Positions 37,926 through 47,867 of a stretch of DNA of 51,278 nt are shown here, one piece after another. Made by a program: the position numbers and the translations under genes. The stretch covers positions 1-51,278 of the forward strand of contig JACQZR010000099.1 in assembly GCA_016213775.1 (NCBI GenBank), read 5' to 3'. Each line of letters opens with the position of its first letter. Within the stretch, counting starts at the first letter, position 1. Source of the stretch: Acidobacteriota bacterium (lineage in GTDB: Bacteria > Acidobacteriota > Terriglobia > Bryobacterales > Bryobacteraceae). Under the pieces are notes generated by a model. The model was not told the origin of the DNA. It worked only from the letters and a program-made list of their open reading frames with translations, and made no database searches.

Positions 37926-38274
37926 GCGTTACATCATATCCAATTTCCCGGACGCCGGCGCGCACGATTCCATTTTTCATAGCTAAAGACTGATCTGTCA
38001 ATTAATTGCAGTTAGGTAAAAAAGCTCCGCCAAGGCTGGACCTCGGCACACTTCTGCGCTAAACTAATGGAAAATTATGACGGGGTCTGCCTAACGGTTG
38101 TGATTGTGTGCGCCTTTCCAGGCGCAAAACTCCAAAGATCTGGCGGCCTCAACGTAGGAAGAATCGCCTGGCCCAATCCGGATGCGCAGCTCGCGACGGG
38201 TGCCCTCCGCAAGCCAGGCTGCCCGATTAAGGAACCCTGGTAGGCAACTGCCCGGGAATGATAAGGGGAAAGAT
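37926..38274. other. Intergenic region between the PLP enzyme and the TonB receptor
   Basis: It contains the divergent promoter zone of both genes. A 10-bp palindrome CAATTAATTG is at 37999-38008. A purine-rich Shine-Dalgarno (AAGGGGAAAG, 38263-38272) immediately precedes the receptor start. No ORF is supported. Confidence 0.5.
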
Positions 38275-41200
38275 ATGAAGCTTAGTCGCTTAACGGCTGC
38301 TTGCCTGGCCTTGTTCCTGGCTTGCATCGCCTCTTTTGCTCAATCTGATAATTCCAGCGTTTCGGGAATCGTGCACGACCCCAGCGGCGCGGTTGTCCCG
38401 AATGCGAAAGTCACTGTCAAGAACGAAGCCACCGCGTTCGAACGCGTTACCACTACGAACGATTCCGGCTTCTATACCATCACCAACGTTGCCCCTGGCT
38501 ACTACACTGTTACCGTGGAAGCGGCGGGCTTCAAGACTTTCACCAAAACCCGCAACAAGCTCGAAGCGGCTCTGCCCATAGCCGTGAACGTCGATCTCAC
38601 CGTTGGCGTTCTGGGCGAGATGATCAACGTCGAAGCCACGGTGGCTCAGTTGAACACCGAGTCCGCTACCGTAGGTAAGACCGTGGAACAGCAGCAGCTT
38701 CAGAACCTCACCTTGAACGGCCGTAACCCGCTGTTCATGGCCATGTTGAAGCCGGGCGTCCGCCGCAACGGTTCGATGACCGACTTCTCCTACGGTCTCG
38801 ATTCCGGCGGATTCACCATCAACGGCGGGCGTTCGAATGACTCGCTGATCACCTATGACGGCGCCGTCGGCATCCGTACACGCGCCAATGGAACCTCCAT
38901 CGGCACCGCCGACCTCGACACGGTTCAAGAGGTCCAGGTCCTCACCGCCAGCTATTCGGCCGAATATGGACGGTCGGGAAATGGTCAGATCCGTATCGTC
39001 ACCAAGTCCGGCACCAAGGACTTCCATGGTGTTCTCTACGAATACTTCCGCAACAACAATCTCGACGCCAATAGCTGGGACCGCAACCGCAACAACCTCG
39101 GGTTCGTGGCGCCGTTGAAATTCAACCAGTTCGGTTGGAACGTCAATGGCCCGGTCACCATTCCCGGTCTCTTCAACAAGAACCGCGAGAAGCTGTTCTT
39201 CCTGGTGAGCCAGGAATATGTCCGCCGCCGGTTTGAAGACACGCTTCAGGGCCGCGTTCCCACCCTCGCCATGCGCAGCGGGAACTTCAGCGAACTGCTG
39301 GGACCCAACGTCTACTACAGCGGCACCCGCGTCATCAACGATCCCACCAACAATACTCCGTTCGCCGGCAACATCATTCCCGCGAACCGTCTCAGTCCAA
39401 ATGGTGTTGCGTTCCTGAAGACCTACTACGAACCAAACGGTGTCTTCGGCGGCAACAACTGGTTGCGTGTGAATCCAGGCTGGCAGAACCAGCGCAAGGA
39501 CACCTTCGCGGTGGACTACAACCCGACATCGAGCCAGGTGTTCAAGTTCCGCGGCGCCAACTATAGTTACAAGGCTCTCGACACCAGCCGCGGCGGTTTC
39601 GACTACGCCATCACCGATTGGGATCGCCCCAACCAGACCGCCAGTCTGGCCCACACATGGACTCTGGGCCCGACCTCGATCAATGAAGCGATGATCTCCG
39701 GTTCCGTCGACCGGGTCCGGATCGGCATCGACCGAAAGGGCGAACGGTATCTCCGCTCGCGCGCGGGTATCAACTACCCCTACATCTTCCCCGAACGGAA
39801 GGAGATCTTCGACAAAGTACCCACCATCGAAATCCCCAACCTCGGGACGATCGACGGCGGACCGTATCCGTCGAGCTCCGCTGGCCCCATCTACCAGTTG
39901 TCCGACAACTTCACTAAGATTCGCGGCAACCACACCTTCAAGTTCGGCGTTCTCTGGGAACGCTCCGGCCAGAATGACTTCGACCAGATCAACGTCTCCG
40001 GCGTCCCCGGCGGCACCAACAACCAGAACGGCCGCTTCATCTTCAATGACATTCGTCCTGGCAACGTAGCCGGCACTGGCACCGGTATCTCCAACGCGGC
40101 AATGGGCCTTTTCTCCACTTATGCGGAAATCGGCCCACGCAGCTTCACCCCCTATCGCAGCCACATGTTCGAGTTCTTCGGGCAGGATTCCTGGCGCGTG
40201 TCCAGCCGCCTGAAACTGGAACTTGGCTTCCGCGGCACCTGGATGAACGGCTACTACAAGTCGCTCTGGGGCAACATCGCCGTGTTCCGTCCCGACAAGT
40301 ACGATGCTTCCAAGGCTGCCGTGCTCGAACGGGGCACTGGTAACCTGATCAGCGGCGACCGCTTCAACGGCGTCGTGATCCCTGGTTCGGCGTTCCCGGA
40401 TGCCGGCAGAGGCCGCGTTCCGGCCATTGACAGCGGCGAGTACAATCGCCTGCTGAGCGGTGGCAGCCCGTATCCCGTACCCAACCAGTTCAACATCACG
40501 CCCCGTATCGGCCTCGCCTACAGCATCAGTTCCCGTGACGTGATTCGCGCTGGTTTCGGCGGCTTCATCGCCCGTCCCGGCGTCTATGACAGCGTCTTCC
40601 TCGGCGGCAATCCGCCCTGGCAGCCGATGGTCTCGGTGACGAACGGTATTGCTGACAGCCCCGGCGGCGGCGCACGCACCGAGTTCCCGCAGTTCTTCAT
40701 GACGATCGATCCGGCCTACAAGATCCCGCGCAGCTACAACTGGAACTTCACCTACCAGCGGCAGATCACCGGCGATACAACCGTCGAGGTTGGCTACATC
40801 GGCACCACCGGCAACTACCTTTCCCGCGAGCGCGACCTCAATCAGCTCCCCACGGGCAGCACGTTCCGCACGGAAAATCTAGGCGCCAACGTGAACTTCC
40901 AACGGCCCTTCAAGGGCTTTGCCAACATCAACATGTTGGAGCACTCCGGCCGCAGCCGGTACAACGGTCTGCAGTTTGAGTTGAACCGCCGGTTCAGCAA
41001 GGGCCTGCTGTTCGGCTTTGCCTACACGCTGGCAAAGACGATGGACAATAACTCGGGTCCCCGCGACCCCTTCATTGACGTCTACAACCAGCAGCTCAAC
41101 TGGGGCAAGTCGGCCAATGACACGCGCCACACCGCCATCTTCAATGCGGTTTGGGAACTGCCCGTCTTCAACCAGACCACTGGTCTCAAGCGGGCCGTCC

Positions 41201-41697
41201 TGGGTGGATGGCAGCTGTCTGCCGTCAACCAGTTCCAGACCGGCGCTCCCATCACCATCGGCAACGGTGACGATTACCTCGGCATCGGTTCCACCAATAC
41301 CAAGCCGTGGAACCTCAATGGCGAGCCCGATCGCCCGAAGGAGTTCTCCCACCGCAATGCGGCAAACAACTTCACCGGAGTCACCACCTACTGGTTCAAC
41401 CCGAAGGTCAGCGGCGGCAACTGGGCCACCAAGCCGGCCAATGGCACGCTGCCCAACCAGAATCGCAACAGCATCAGCTTCAACAACGTCGGATTCCAGA
41501 ACTGGAACCTGGCCGCGTTCAAGTCGTTTCGCATCATGGAAAAGCGTTTCATCCAGTTCCGCGCCGAAGGTACAAACTGGATCAACCATCCCAACTGGGG
41601 CGGCGTGGACACCAACCCCACCTCCGTCACCTTCGGCATGGTAACCGGCAAGAGCAGCCAGCGCAACATCCTGTTGAGCCTGAAATTCGTGTTCTAA
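38275..41697 (+). CDS. Oar-like TonB-dependent receptor with carboxypeptidase-regulatory domain
   Basis: This 1140-residue outer-membrane protein has a signal peptide ('CLALFLACIASFAQ'), a carboxypeptidase-regulatory-like domain (about 22-110; 'SGIVHDPSGAVVPNAKVTVKN'), a plug domain (about 125-240) and a large beta-barrel ending 'NILLSLKFVF' with the terminal Phe for BAM recognition. This family is heavily expanded in Solibacter-like Acidobacteria and imports large substrates such as glycans or peptides. The start ATG 38275 has AAGGGGAAAG just upstream; the longer frame back to 38182 is unlikely. A strong terminator follows. No SusD-like or degradative gene is adjacent to suggest a substrate. 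Confidence 0.93.
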   Translation: MKLSRLTAACLALFLACIASFAQSDNSSVSGIVHDPSGAVVPNAKVTVKNEATAFERVTTTNDSGFYTITNVAPGYYTVTVEAAGFKTFTKTRNKLEAALPIAVNVDLTVGVLGEMINVEATVAQLNTESATVGKTVEQQQLQNLTLNGRNPLFMAMLKPGVRRNGSMTDFSYGLDSGGFTINGGRSNDSLITYDGAVGIRTRANGTSIGTADLDTVQEVQVLTASYSAEYGRSGNGQIRIVTKSGTKDFHGVLYEYFRNNNLDANSWDRNRNNLGFVAPLKFNQFGWNVNGPVTIPGLFNKNREKLFFLVSQEYVRRRFEDTLQGRVPTLAMRSGNFSELLGPNVYYSGTRVINDPTNNTPFAGNIIPANRLSPNGVAFLKTYYEPNGVFGGNNWLRVNPGWQNQRKDTFAVDYNPTSSQVFKFRGANYSYKALDTSRGGFDYAITDWDRPNQTASLAHTWTLGPTSINEAMISGSVDRVRIGIDRKGERYLRSRAGINYPYIFPERKEIFDKVPTIEIPNLGTIDGGPYPSSSAGPIYQLSDNFTKIRGNHTFKFGVLWERSGQNDFDQINVSGVPGGTNNQNGRFIFNDIRPGNVAGTGTGISNAAMGLFSTYAEIGPRSFTPYRSHMFEFFGQDSWRVSSRLKLELGFRGTWMNGYYKSLWGNIAVFRPDKYDASKAAVLERGTGNLISGDRFNGVVIPGSAFPDAGRGRVPAIDSGEYNRLLSGGSPYPVPNQFNITPRIGLAYSISSRDVIRAGFGGFIARPGVYDSVFLGGNPPWQPMVSVTNGIADSPGGGARTEFPQFFMTIDPAYKIPRSYNWNFTYQRQITGDTTVEVGYIGTTGNYLSRERDLNQLPTGSTFRTENLGANVNFQRPFKGFANINMLEHSGRSRYNGLQFELNRRFSKGLLFGFAYTLAKTMDNNSGPRDPFIDVYNQQLNWGKSANDTRHTAIFNAVWELPVFNQTTGLKRAVLGGWQLSAVNQFQTGAPITIGNGDDYLGIGSTNTKPWNLNGEPDRPKEFSHRNAANNFTGVTTYWFNPKVSGGNWATKPANGTLPNQNRNSISFNNVGFQNWNLAAFKSFRIMEKRFIQFRAEGTNWINHPNWGGVDTNPTSVTFGMVTGKSSQRNILLSLKFVF

Positions 41698-41729
41698 CAG
41701 CGACTCAACAAACCGCAGCTTAAACCATA

Positions 41730-41756
41730 CGCCCCGGGGGAGACCTCGGGGCGTTT
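41730..41756 (+). terminator. Intrinsic terminator of the TonB receptor gene
   Basis: A 10-bp GC-rich stem (CGCCCCGGGG and CCTCGGGGCG, one G-U pair) with a GAGA loop is followed by TTT, 33 nt after the receptor stop. Confidence 0.85.
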
Positions 41757-41769
41757 CGCATTTGCATGG

Positions 41770-42008
41770 TCACCGAATAATCCGCATCTCGACTCCAAGC
41801 TTAGGCAACCTCTGCCATCCGCGCTCAGCCGTGATCGCTATTCCTTCCAGCCTCTGTGCCGTCGCCAGGCAAGCCCGGTCACCAAGGGACAGTCCGTGAG
41901 ATTTCGCAAACGGGCTCAGTCTGGCCGCGGATCCATGTCGGCTCCGGGTTCATCGAAAATCAGGGCGAGTAAGGCAGATGCGTCAAGAACTTCCGGCCGG
42001 CTTTTCAC
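41770..42008 (-). pseudogene. PIN-domain toxin gene with internal deletion
   Basis: Minus strand: from GTG 42008 it reads 'VLDASALLALIFDEPGAD', the start of a VapC-type PIN domain, then a stop after a few codons. A different frame continues 'RLSPFAKSHGLSLGDRACLA' and 'AITAERGWQRLPKLG', a PIN C-terminal end with the catalytic Asp in 'LGDRACLA', up to the stop at 41770. About 80 residues between the two halves are missing, so this toxin is dead. It overlaps the intact antitoxin start-to-stop (GTGA), like a normal TA pair. Confidence 0.8.
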
Positions 42009-42262
42009 GCCTCCCCCGATTCTCGTCGCGCTTCCTCACGCCGTTCCGCGAGAAATTCATCTACTATCGAACGGCCTGGCCGCTTGTACTGCTGAAGCCG
42101 CTGTTGCAGACGCTCCAGAACAGTTTCCCTGGTCTCCACGCGCAACCCACCATCCTCCACACGTACCACGAGATCGGAATTCTGGGTGAAGCCGAGTTCG
42201 CGCCGCACCTTTAGTGGAATAACCAGTCTCCCCGCCTTGTCCATCTTTGTGGTAAACGTCAC
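42005..42262 (-). CDS. AbrB/MazE-like antitoxin
   Basis: This 85-residue SpoVT-AbrB-type DNA-binding protein has 'KMDKAGRLVIPLKVRRELGF', the swapped-hairpin signature, followed by 'RVETRETVLERLQQRLQQY' and a helical tail that would bind the toxin ('IVDEFLAERREEARRE'). It is intact, but its partner PIN toxin downstream has lost its middle. The start is a GTG with no strong Shine-Dalgarno. It may still act as a DNA-binding regulator. Confidence 0.85.
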   Translation of the reverse strand: MTFTTKMDKAGRLVIPLKVRRELGFTQNSDLVVRVEDGGLRVETRETVLERLQQRLQQYKRPGRSIVDEFLAERREEARRESGEA

Positions 42263-42341
42263 GCGCCTACCACATTAGCACCAAGATGCGGAAGGTTCCA
42301 AAAAATGGGAGGTTTGCCCGGAATGGGAACGATGCAGGTGT

Positions 42342-42635
42342 CTAAGCGTGCTTCTCCCGGCAGGCTTTGGAGCAAAAGTACACCTTCGTTCCCTTCTCCT
42401 CGGCCGAGATGGCCGCCGACGTCAGAGTGTAGGTGCCACAGGTCCGGCACGCCTTCAGTTCCCCCGCCGTTGGCACCGATTGCCGGGCCCCGGCAGTGGC
42501 AGGCGAAGGCGGTTGCTGGGACGCCGTCTCCTCCTTGAACAAATCCCCCATGCCCTTGGTGATCAAGGCCATCACCATGCGAAGGAAAGCTAAGGCGAAG
42601 ATGGTGATAACGGCGTAGAGAATTGCTCGAATCAT
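42342..42635 (-). CDS. Small membrane-anchored zinc-ribbon protein (PP0621-like)
   Basis: This 97-residue protein begins with a transmembrane segment ('AILYAVITIFALAFLRMVMAL') and ends with two cysteine pairs: 'CRTCGTY' and 'YFCSKACREKH', a TRASH/zinc-ribbon-like metal site. I recall this layout from the PP0621 family, whose function is unknown. It is preceded on the same strand by the terminator of the TPR gene, so it has its own promoter. Confidence 0.75.
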   Translation of the reverse strand: MIRAILYAVITIFALAFLRMVMALITKGMGDLFKEETASQQPPSPATAGARQSVPTAGELKACRTCGTYTLTSAAISAEEKGTKVYFCSKACREKHA

Positions 42636-42652
42636 AGTTCAGTGCCGTCAAG

Positions 42653-42683
42653 AAAAAAGGCGCCCCCCGTGCCAGGGACGCCT
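42653..42683 (-). terminator. Intrinsic terminator of the TPR gene
   Basis: On the minus strand the stem AGGCGTCCC pairs with GGGGCGCCT and is followed by six T's (42658-42653). It lies 17 nt after the stop of the 42700-43896 gene. Confidence 0.85.
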
Positions 42684-42699
42684 CCGGTTGGACAAACAG

Positions 42700-43896
42700 T
42701 TACTTCTTCTTCACGCCCTTTTTCGGAGCGGGTGAGGGATTCTTATACTCAGTGCTCACTGTCGCGGTCAGCGTCTGCAGCATGCCCTTCGCCGATTCCG
42801 CGAACGGACCATCCGGCTTCAACTCCAGGTACTTCTGAAACGCCTCGGACGTGCCGGGGGGCGGCGTCACTTTGCCGTCCGCCGTAGTGGTGGCTTTCGA
42901 GAGAAGGTAGATCCCGTACTGATACTGAGCGTCGGCGTAGTTTGGATCCGCCTCAATCGCCTTCTTGAACACCTCGCCGGCCGCCTCTGTCTGCCCCGTA
43001 TTCACCAGGACAGCCCCAAGGTTGTAGAAATACCGGCCAGCGTTCGGCTTGTCGAGATCAGCGGCCTTCGTCAACTCAACCTTCGCCTCGTCAATCTTCT
43101 TGGCCTTTACCAGCGCGAGCGCGTAGTTGTTGTGATAGGCGGCATCATCCGGCTTCAACTCGATCGCCTTGTTGTAGGCTTCCAGGCCCTTGGTCTGTAC
43201 CGTGGTCTGGTCAGCGCCCGTCTTCACCGTGGCCTGCCCCATATAGGCCTCGGCCAACTGGGCCCAAATCACATGCTGCTTGGCGTCCATCTCGGACGCC
43301 TTGGCGAACTGCTCCACGGCACCATCGAAATTTTTCCCTTTCAAGGCTTCCATGCCGAGGTTGAAGGCGTCGTTCAAAGCCTTGTTCTTCTGCATAGCGG
43401 CCGCGCGTTCCTTCATGGCTTTTTCCATTTGAGCCCGCTGTTCAGCGGACATTTCGCGCGACTCTTCCTTGGTGAGCTGGGTCTGACCACCCGACGCCGC
43501 AGCCTCGGCTCTCTTCTGCATAGCCATTTGCCTGGCTTTCTGAGCGGCGAGGTTGAAATTCACCGGGATGGGGTCGCCCAAACGGGTACGGACGCCCTTG
43601 ATTACGTCTTTGACTTTCCCATCGACCTCCAGCGTCACATTATACGAGCCGAGCGGCAGCCCGGCATGGAAAAAGTGACCCTTCTTGTCGGTGGCAGTCT
43701 GATAATTGCCTTTAATATCGGTACGTTCGATTTTGAGGCAGGCGCCCTGTGCTTTCTTGCAGTCGCCTTTGGGCATCATCTGCCCGTCTTCGCCTTTGAC
43801 ATCGCCCTCGATGGCACCGGTTTGGGCCATTGCGACGCCAGCCAGCAGCACTGTGGCCGCCGGAAGCCAAAGTAGTTTACGGAACGCGGCGTTCAT
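42700..43896 (-). CDS. Secreted TPR protein with N-terminal carboxypeptidase-regulatory-like domain
   Basis: This 398-residue protein has a signal peptide ('LLWLPAATVLLAGVAMAQ'), a Cna-B/carboxypeptidase-regulatory-like domain (about 20-110, 'KGHFFHAGLPLGSYNVTLEVDG' in pieces), a charged linker, then at least four TPRs (about 180-370, 'AIELKPDDAAYHNNYALAL', 'AIEADPNYADAQYQYGIYL'). Start ATG 43896 is chosen because GGGAGG lies 8 nt upstream. It is likely a periplasmic or cell-surface scaffold. No partner is evident. A terminator follows. Confidence 0.83.
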   Translation of the reverse strand: MNAAFRKLLWLPAATVLLAGVAMAQTGAIEGDVKGEDGQMMPKGDCKKAQGACLKIERTDIKGNYQTATDKKGHFFHAGLPLGSYNVTLEVDGKVKDVIKGVRTRLGDPIPVNFNLAAQKARQMAMQKRAEAAASGGQTQLTKEESREMSAEQRAQMEKAMKERAAAMQKNKALNDAFNLGMEALKGKNFDGAVEQFAKASEMDAKQHVIWAQLAEAYMGQATVKTGADQTTVQTKGLEAYNKAIELKPDDAAYHNNYALALVKAKKIDEAKVELTKAADLDKPNAGRYFYNLGAVLVNTGQTEAAGEVFKKAIEADPNYADAQYQYGIYLLSKATTTADGKVTPPPGTSEAFQKYLELKPDGPFAESAKGMLQTLTATVSTEYKNPSPAPKKGVKKK

Positions 43897-43965
43897 GAAC
43901 AAGCCTCCCATACATGAGACGGATACTTTCACATTCAGGATACTACAGGAGAAGGATGAAAAAGG

Positions 43966-44967
43966 CTAGTTCGAGGCGGGGACAGCGACGTTGATTTGCC
44001 GCAATCGTGCAAGGCCTAGCTTCACAGCGTCGTTGAGCGCGTTCTTCAGTGCCCCAGCGGCGGCGCCGAAGCGGGCTTCCACTCGGAGGTCTATTGCGGG
44101 GAAGTCTTCCTGGTAGCTGGGCGGATCAGGATAGCTCTCCACACCCGCCGGCCTTTTGCTGCGTGGAGAGTCAAGGCCGGAGCGGAGAATGCGTACGCTC
44201 AACCCCCCAAAGTTGCCTCTGCAGCAGTTCGAAACATGCGACACGCCATAGTTGAGATCGAAAGTGAAAACCCGGCCATCATGGGAAAGCCCGACGCCAC
44301 TATTCTTCAGCATACCTTGGCGTACGTAACCCGCCGCGATAGGGTGGCCCTTCGGAATTGCCTTGGCTCGCCTCTGGAGTTGTTCGGCATCAACGGAGAG
44401 GCGTTCCCCAGGATTCCAAACGATCTGGAACATCGTTCCTTCGCGATTCAGCGCATCTATCAAACCCGTCCCAATCGCCTCAACCGACCGCTGGCATTCA
44501 GCCGCCAGCCATTGGTCAAAAATTGGATATCCCATTCTCATCGATTCCGCGTACTTCGCCCAATCCGCGATCATGTCCTGCCGCGCCGCGGCTGTCAACT
44601 CCCCCGGCCGGACGTATGACCCGCCATATGTTCCACCCGTTAGCCGCTGCAGACCCCAGGCACAGTACTTGGCCACGTCATTTGATGGATTACTCAGGCA
44701 CTCCACCAGCACGGGCACGACTCGCGCGTCGTCGATGAGCCGGTTCTCGGAAAGGTAGTAGAGAGCCTCGGGAATGATGCTTCCCTCGAAGGGCTTGGCC
44801 AACAACTGACGAACGCACAGCCTCCTTTGGTGTGGGTTCATTCCCCTGACCAACTGCACAAACTTGAGCCTGTCTTTGTTGATTTCCGCCACGCAGTCCT
44901 GTGCCGCTGACTTACTGCTAAGCAGCGCCAGCACAGCCCCGGCCCAAAATACAGTCCCGGTTGTCAT
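43966..44967 (-). CDS. Secreted protein of unknown function
   Basis: This 333-residue protein has an N-terminal signal ('FWAGAVLALLSSKSAAQ') and is otherwise predicted soluble. I do not recognise a family. The first half contains a helical stretch that could be HEAT-like ('EALYYLSENRLIDDARVVPVLVECL', split). The C-terminal half has 'NCCRGNFGGLSVRIL'. The start is ATG 44967; a TTG at 44976 is also possible. It lies 30-40 nt downstream of the DUF2520 gene on the same strand and upstream of the TPR gene, so partial cotranscription is possible. Confidence 0.6.
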   Translation of the reverse strand: MTTGTVFWAGAVLALLSSKSAAQDCVAEINKDRLKFVQLVRGMNPHQRRLCVRQLLAKPFEGSIIPEALYYLSENRLIDDARVVPVLVECLSNPSNDVAKYCAWGLQRLTGGTYGGSYVRPGELTAAARQDMIADWAKYAESMRMGYPIFDQWLAAECQRSVEAIGTGLIDALNREGTMFQIVWNPGERLSVDAEQLQRRAKAIPKGHPIAAGYVRQGMLKNSGVGLSHDGRVFTFDLNYGVSHVSNCCRGNFGGLSVRILRSGLDSPRSKRPAGVESYPDPPSYQEDFPAIDLRVEARFGAAAGALKNALNDAVKLGLARLRQINVAVPASN

Positions 44968-45006
44968 TCGTATCAATTGACGCCGGAACGTGGGAAGGCG
45001 TGCACT

Positions 45007-45849
45007 TCAACTGGCAATGCGCGGCCGCGCGTCACTCTCAATCTCCTTCAGCCACGCCGAGTCCTTCCGGAACAGCCGCACGACATGAAGAGCGCTTTCA
45101 AAGAAATAACTCGCCAGCAGCGGATTCAGTTGGAACAGCGCCTGCACCTGCTGCCGCAACGCCTGCTGATCCTCCAACGGCAGCGGGCCGTCCCAGCCTT
45201 TTCTACCCGCCTTGTTGTACGACCGCAGGGTCTGTTGAAACAACTTGTCCGACACGAACAGCGCATCCGGCTGGCTCATTCCACACGACCGCAGTGTTTC
45301 GACACTCGCCGTCAACAGAGGCAACGCCAGCCCTGTTGCGAAATTCACCGCCGCTTCAAACAGTGGCCTGCGTCCCCGCGCCATACTCACTGCCTTCACT
45401 CCCGGCGTCTCCAGCAGCTTCCGTCCGGCGTTCATCGCACGGCGATGGCCCTCCAACACCAACACGCGGTCTTCCAGGCCACGCAGCGGCGTGATGGAAG
45501 CCGTGGCCGCGCCTAAAAATGCCAGCTTATCCAGGGCGGAACTATCGAACTTCGAATTGAGGAGCAGCACCGTCTTGGCCCGCCACCGCACCGGGCTCTC
45601 CGCCATCTCATCGACCGCAGCAGTCAATAGTTGGTCCGGCATTGACACCAATATGATGCTGCACCGGTCGAACGCGCGCCAATCCTGGTCCGGGCTCCCG
45701 GCGCCAATGGCGTTCGCGATCCGGCTGGCCAGCCGGAATGAGGTGGACCGCACCGGCCCCAACCTCTCTTCCAGTCGAGGCAGCCGCCGCAACAGTGGCA
45801 ATCTCGTGTTACCTGCTATCAGAAGCGCTATTGATTCCAATCTCTTCAT
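45007..45849 (-). CDS. Rossmann-like / DUF2520 domain protein
   Basis: This 280-residue cytosolic protein resembles the Rossmann-like plus DUF2520 family: an N-terminal nucleotide-binding half ('[19 protein letters not shown]', 'TVLLLNSKF', '[10 protein letters not shown]') and a helical C-terminal half ('[24 protein letters not shown]'). The exact reaction is not known; related proteins resemble ketopantoate-reductase-like dehydrogenases. Its first 41 nt overlap the 3' end of uvrB, so it is translated from the same transcript. Confidence 0.75.
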   Translation of the reverse strand: MKRLESIALLIAGNTRLPLLRRLPRLEERLGPVRSTSFRLASRIANAIGAGSPDQDWRAFDRCSIILVSMPDQLLTAAVDEMAESPVRWRAKTVLLLNSKFDSSALDKLAFLGAATASITPLRGLEDRVLVLEGHRRAMNAGRKLLETPGVKAVSMARGRRPLFEAAVNFATGLALPLLTASVETLRSCGMSQPDALFVSDKLFQQTLRSYNKAGRKGWDGPLPLEDQQALRQQVQALFQLNPLLASYFFESALHVVRLFRKDSAWLKEIESDARPRIAS

Positions 45850-47827
45850 AAGCCTTCACCGCACGGAGTGACTTCACCTTATCCCGATACTGTGCCGCTT
45901 TCTCGAATTCGAAGTTGCCGGCTGCCTGACGCATCAGCCCTTCGTACTCGGCAATGGTCTTCTCGCGCTGCTCGGGCGTCAGTAGCTCCGAATCCGTATC
46001 CGCCAGCAACGGGACGGTGACATAATCAGCCTCGGCAATAGCAACCAGGCTCATGTCGATCGGTTTCACAATCGATTGCGGCGTAATATTGTTCCGCTCA
46101 TTGTATTCCATTTGAATGGCGCGTCGCCGGTTGGTTTCGTCAATAGCGCGCTTCATCGAATCGGTGAACACATCGGCGTAAAGAATCGCAACTCCGTACA
46201 GGTTTCGCGCCGCGCGTCCGATCGTCTGAATCAGCGATCCGGTGGAGCGCAGAAAGCCCTCCTTATCGGCATCCAGAATCGCCACCAGCGACACTTCGGG
46301 CAGGTCCAACCCCTCACGCAACAGGTTGACTCCCACCAGCGCGTCAAACTCGCCACGCCGCAAATCCCGCAGGATCTTCACCCGGTCCAGCGTGCTCACC
46401 TCCGAATGGAGAAAGCGGCACTTGATCCCCAACTCGGAATAATACTCGGTCAGATCCTCCGCCATCCTTTTTGTCAATGTCGTCACCAGCACCCGTTCGT
46501 TGCGCTCAATGCGCAGCCGGATTTCGTTCAGCAGATCGTCCACCTGCCCGCGGACCGGCCGCACATCCACTGGCGGATCAATCAGCCCCGTCGGCCGGAT
46601 CACCTGTTCGACGACGACACCCGCGCATTTCGTCAGCTCATACGGCCCGGGCGTCGCCGACACATACGTTACCTGGTTCACGCGGTTCTCGAATTCATCG
46701 AACGTGAGCGGACGGTTGTCCAGTGCACTCGGCAGGCGGAACCCATACGACACCAGCGTCTCCTTGCGCGACCGGTCCCCGTGAAACATCCCCTGCAACT
46801 GAGGCACCGACTGATGGCTCTCGTCCAGGAACACCAGGCTGTCATGCGGCAGGTAGTCCAACAGCGTCGGCGGTGCTTCTCCAGGCAGCCTCCCGGAAAA
46901 ATGCCGCGAATAATTCTCGATGCCGTGGCAATACCCGATCTCGCGCATCATCTCCAGATCAAACATCGTGCGCTGATACAGCCGCTGCGCCTCCACCAGC
47001 TTGCCCTTCTTCTCCAGTTCCGCCTTCCACCACGTCAACTCGGCGCGGATGCTTTCCATTGCCTGATCCCTCGTGTCCGTGCTCATCACGTAGTGCGTTT
47101 TGGGATAGATGGGCAAACGCAGGTACGTCTGCTTGATCGACCCGATGAGCGGGTCGATCTGCGACAGGCTCTCGATCTCGTCCCCCCAAAGCTCAATGCG
47201 GAATGCGTTGTCGTCGTAGGTCGGATAGATCTCGATCACATCTCCGCGCACGCGGAACGTCCCGCGCCGGAAATCACCGTCATTGCGCTCGTAGAGGATC
47301 TCCACGAGGCGCTGCGTGATCTGGTTGCGCGAGATCTTCTGACCCTTCTCCAGCATCAGCAGCATGCCGTAATACGCCTCCGGCGACCCCAGCCCGTAGA
47401 TGCAACTCACGCTTGCGATGATCACGCAATCCCGCCGTTCAAACAACGACCGCGTCGCGCTCAATCGCAGCTTGTCGAGCTCATCATTCACCGTCGATTC
47501 CTTCTCGATGTAAACATCGGAAGCAGGCACGTACGCTTCCGGCTGGTAGTAATCGTAGTAGCTGACAAAGTACTCCACTGCGTTGTGCGGAAAGAACGAC
47601 TTGAACTCGTGATAAAGCTGAGCCGCCAGCGTCTTGTTGTGCGCCATGATCAGCGCCGGCCGTTGCGTCCGTTCAATCACCTTCGCCATCGTGAACGTCT
47701 TGCCGGACCCCGTCACCCCCAACAGCACCTGATGCTGTTCCCCGTCATGCACGCCGCGGACAAGCTGATCAATCGCCGGTCCCTGATCGCCGCGCGGCTT
47801 ATAGTCAATCGCCAGTTGATAGGACAT
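45809..47827 (-). CDS. uvrB: Excinuclease ABC subunit B
   Basis: This 672-residue nucleotide-excision repair helicase-like protein locates and opens damaged DNA with UvrA and UvrC. It has the Walker A '[15 protein letters not shown]', the beta-hairpin region '[12 protein letters not shown]', '[16 protein letters not shown]', helicase motifs V-VI ('[30 protein letters not shown]', in parts, and 'QTIGRAARN') and the C-terminal UVR domain ('[20 protein letters not shown]'). The start is ATG 47827. It is divergent from the nucleotidyltransferase gene with a 40-bp gap. Confidence 0.96.
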   Translation of the reverse strand: MSYQLAIDYKPRGDQGPAIDQLVRGVHDGEQHQVLLGVTGSGKTFTMAKVIERTQRPALIMAHNKTLAAQLYHEFKSFFPHNAVEYFVSYYDYYQPEAYVPASDVYIEKESTVNDELDKLRLSATRSLFERRDCVIIASVSCIYGLGSPEAYYGMLLMLEKGQKISRNQITQRLVEILYERNDGDFRRGTFRVRGDVIEIYPTYDDNAFRIELWGDEIESLSQIDPLIGSIKQTYLRLPIYPKTHYVMSTDTRDQAMESIRAELTWWKAELEKKGKLVEAQRLYQRTMFDLEMMREIGYCHGIENYSRHFSGRLPGEAPPTLLDYLPHDSLVFLDESHQSVPQLQGMFHGDRSRKETLVSYGFRLPSALDNRPLTFDEFENRVNQVTYVSATPGPYELTKCAGVVVEQVIRPTGLIDPPVDVRPVRGQVDDLLNEIRLRIERNERVLVTTLTKRMAEDLTEYYSELGIKCRFLHSEVSTLDRVKILRDLRRGEFDALVGVNLLREGLDLPEVSLVAILDADKEGFLRSTGSLIQTIGRAARNLYGVAILYADVFTDSMKRAIDETNRRRAIQMEYNERNNITPQSIVKPIDMSLVAIAEADYVTVPLLADTDSELLTPEQREKTIAEYEGLMRQAAGNFEFEKAAQYRDKVKSLRAVKAYEEIGINSASDSR

Positions 47828-47867
47828 CCTTCTCAGTATAGAAAGGGACTGCTACCATGTCCGTTTC

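Noticed and set aside
38290-40164. Long minus-strand open frame (624 codons) over the TonB receptor
   Set aside because: It is antisense to a clear receptor gene, and the translation is Val/Gly/Asp-rich without motifs.
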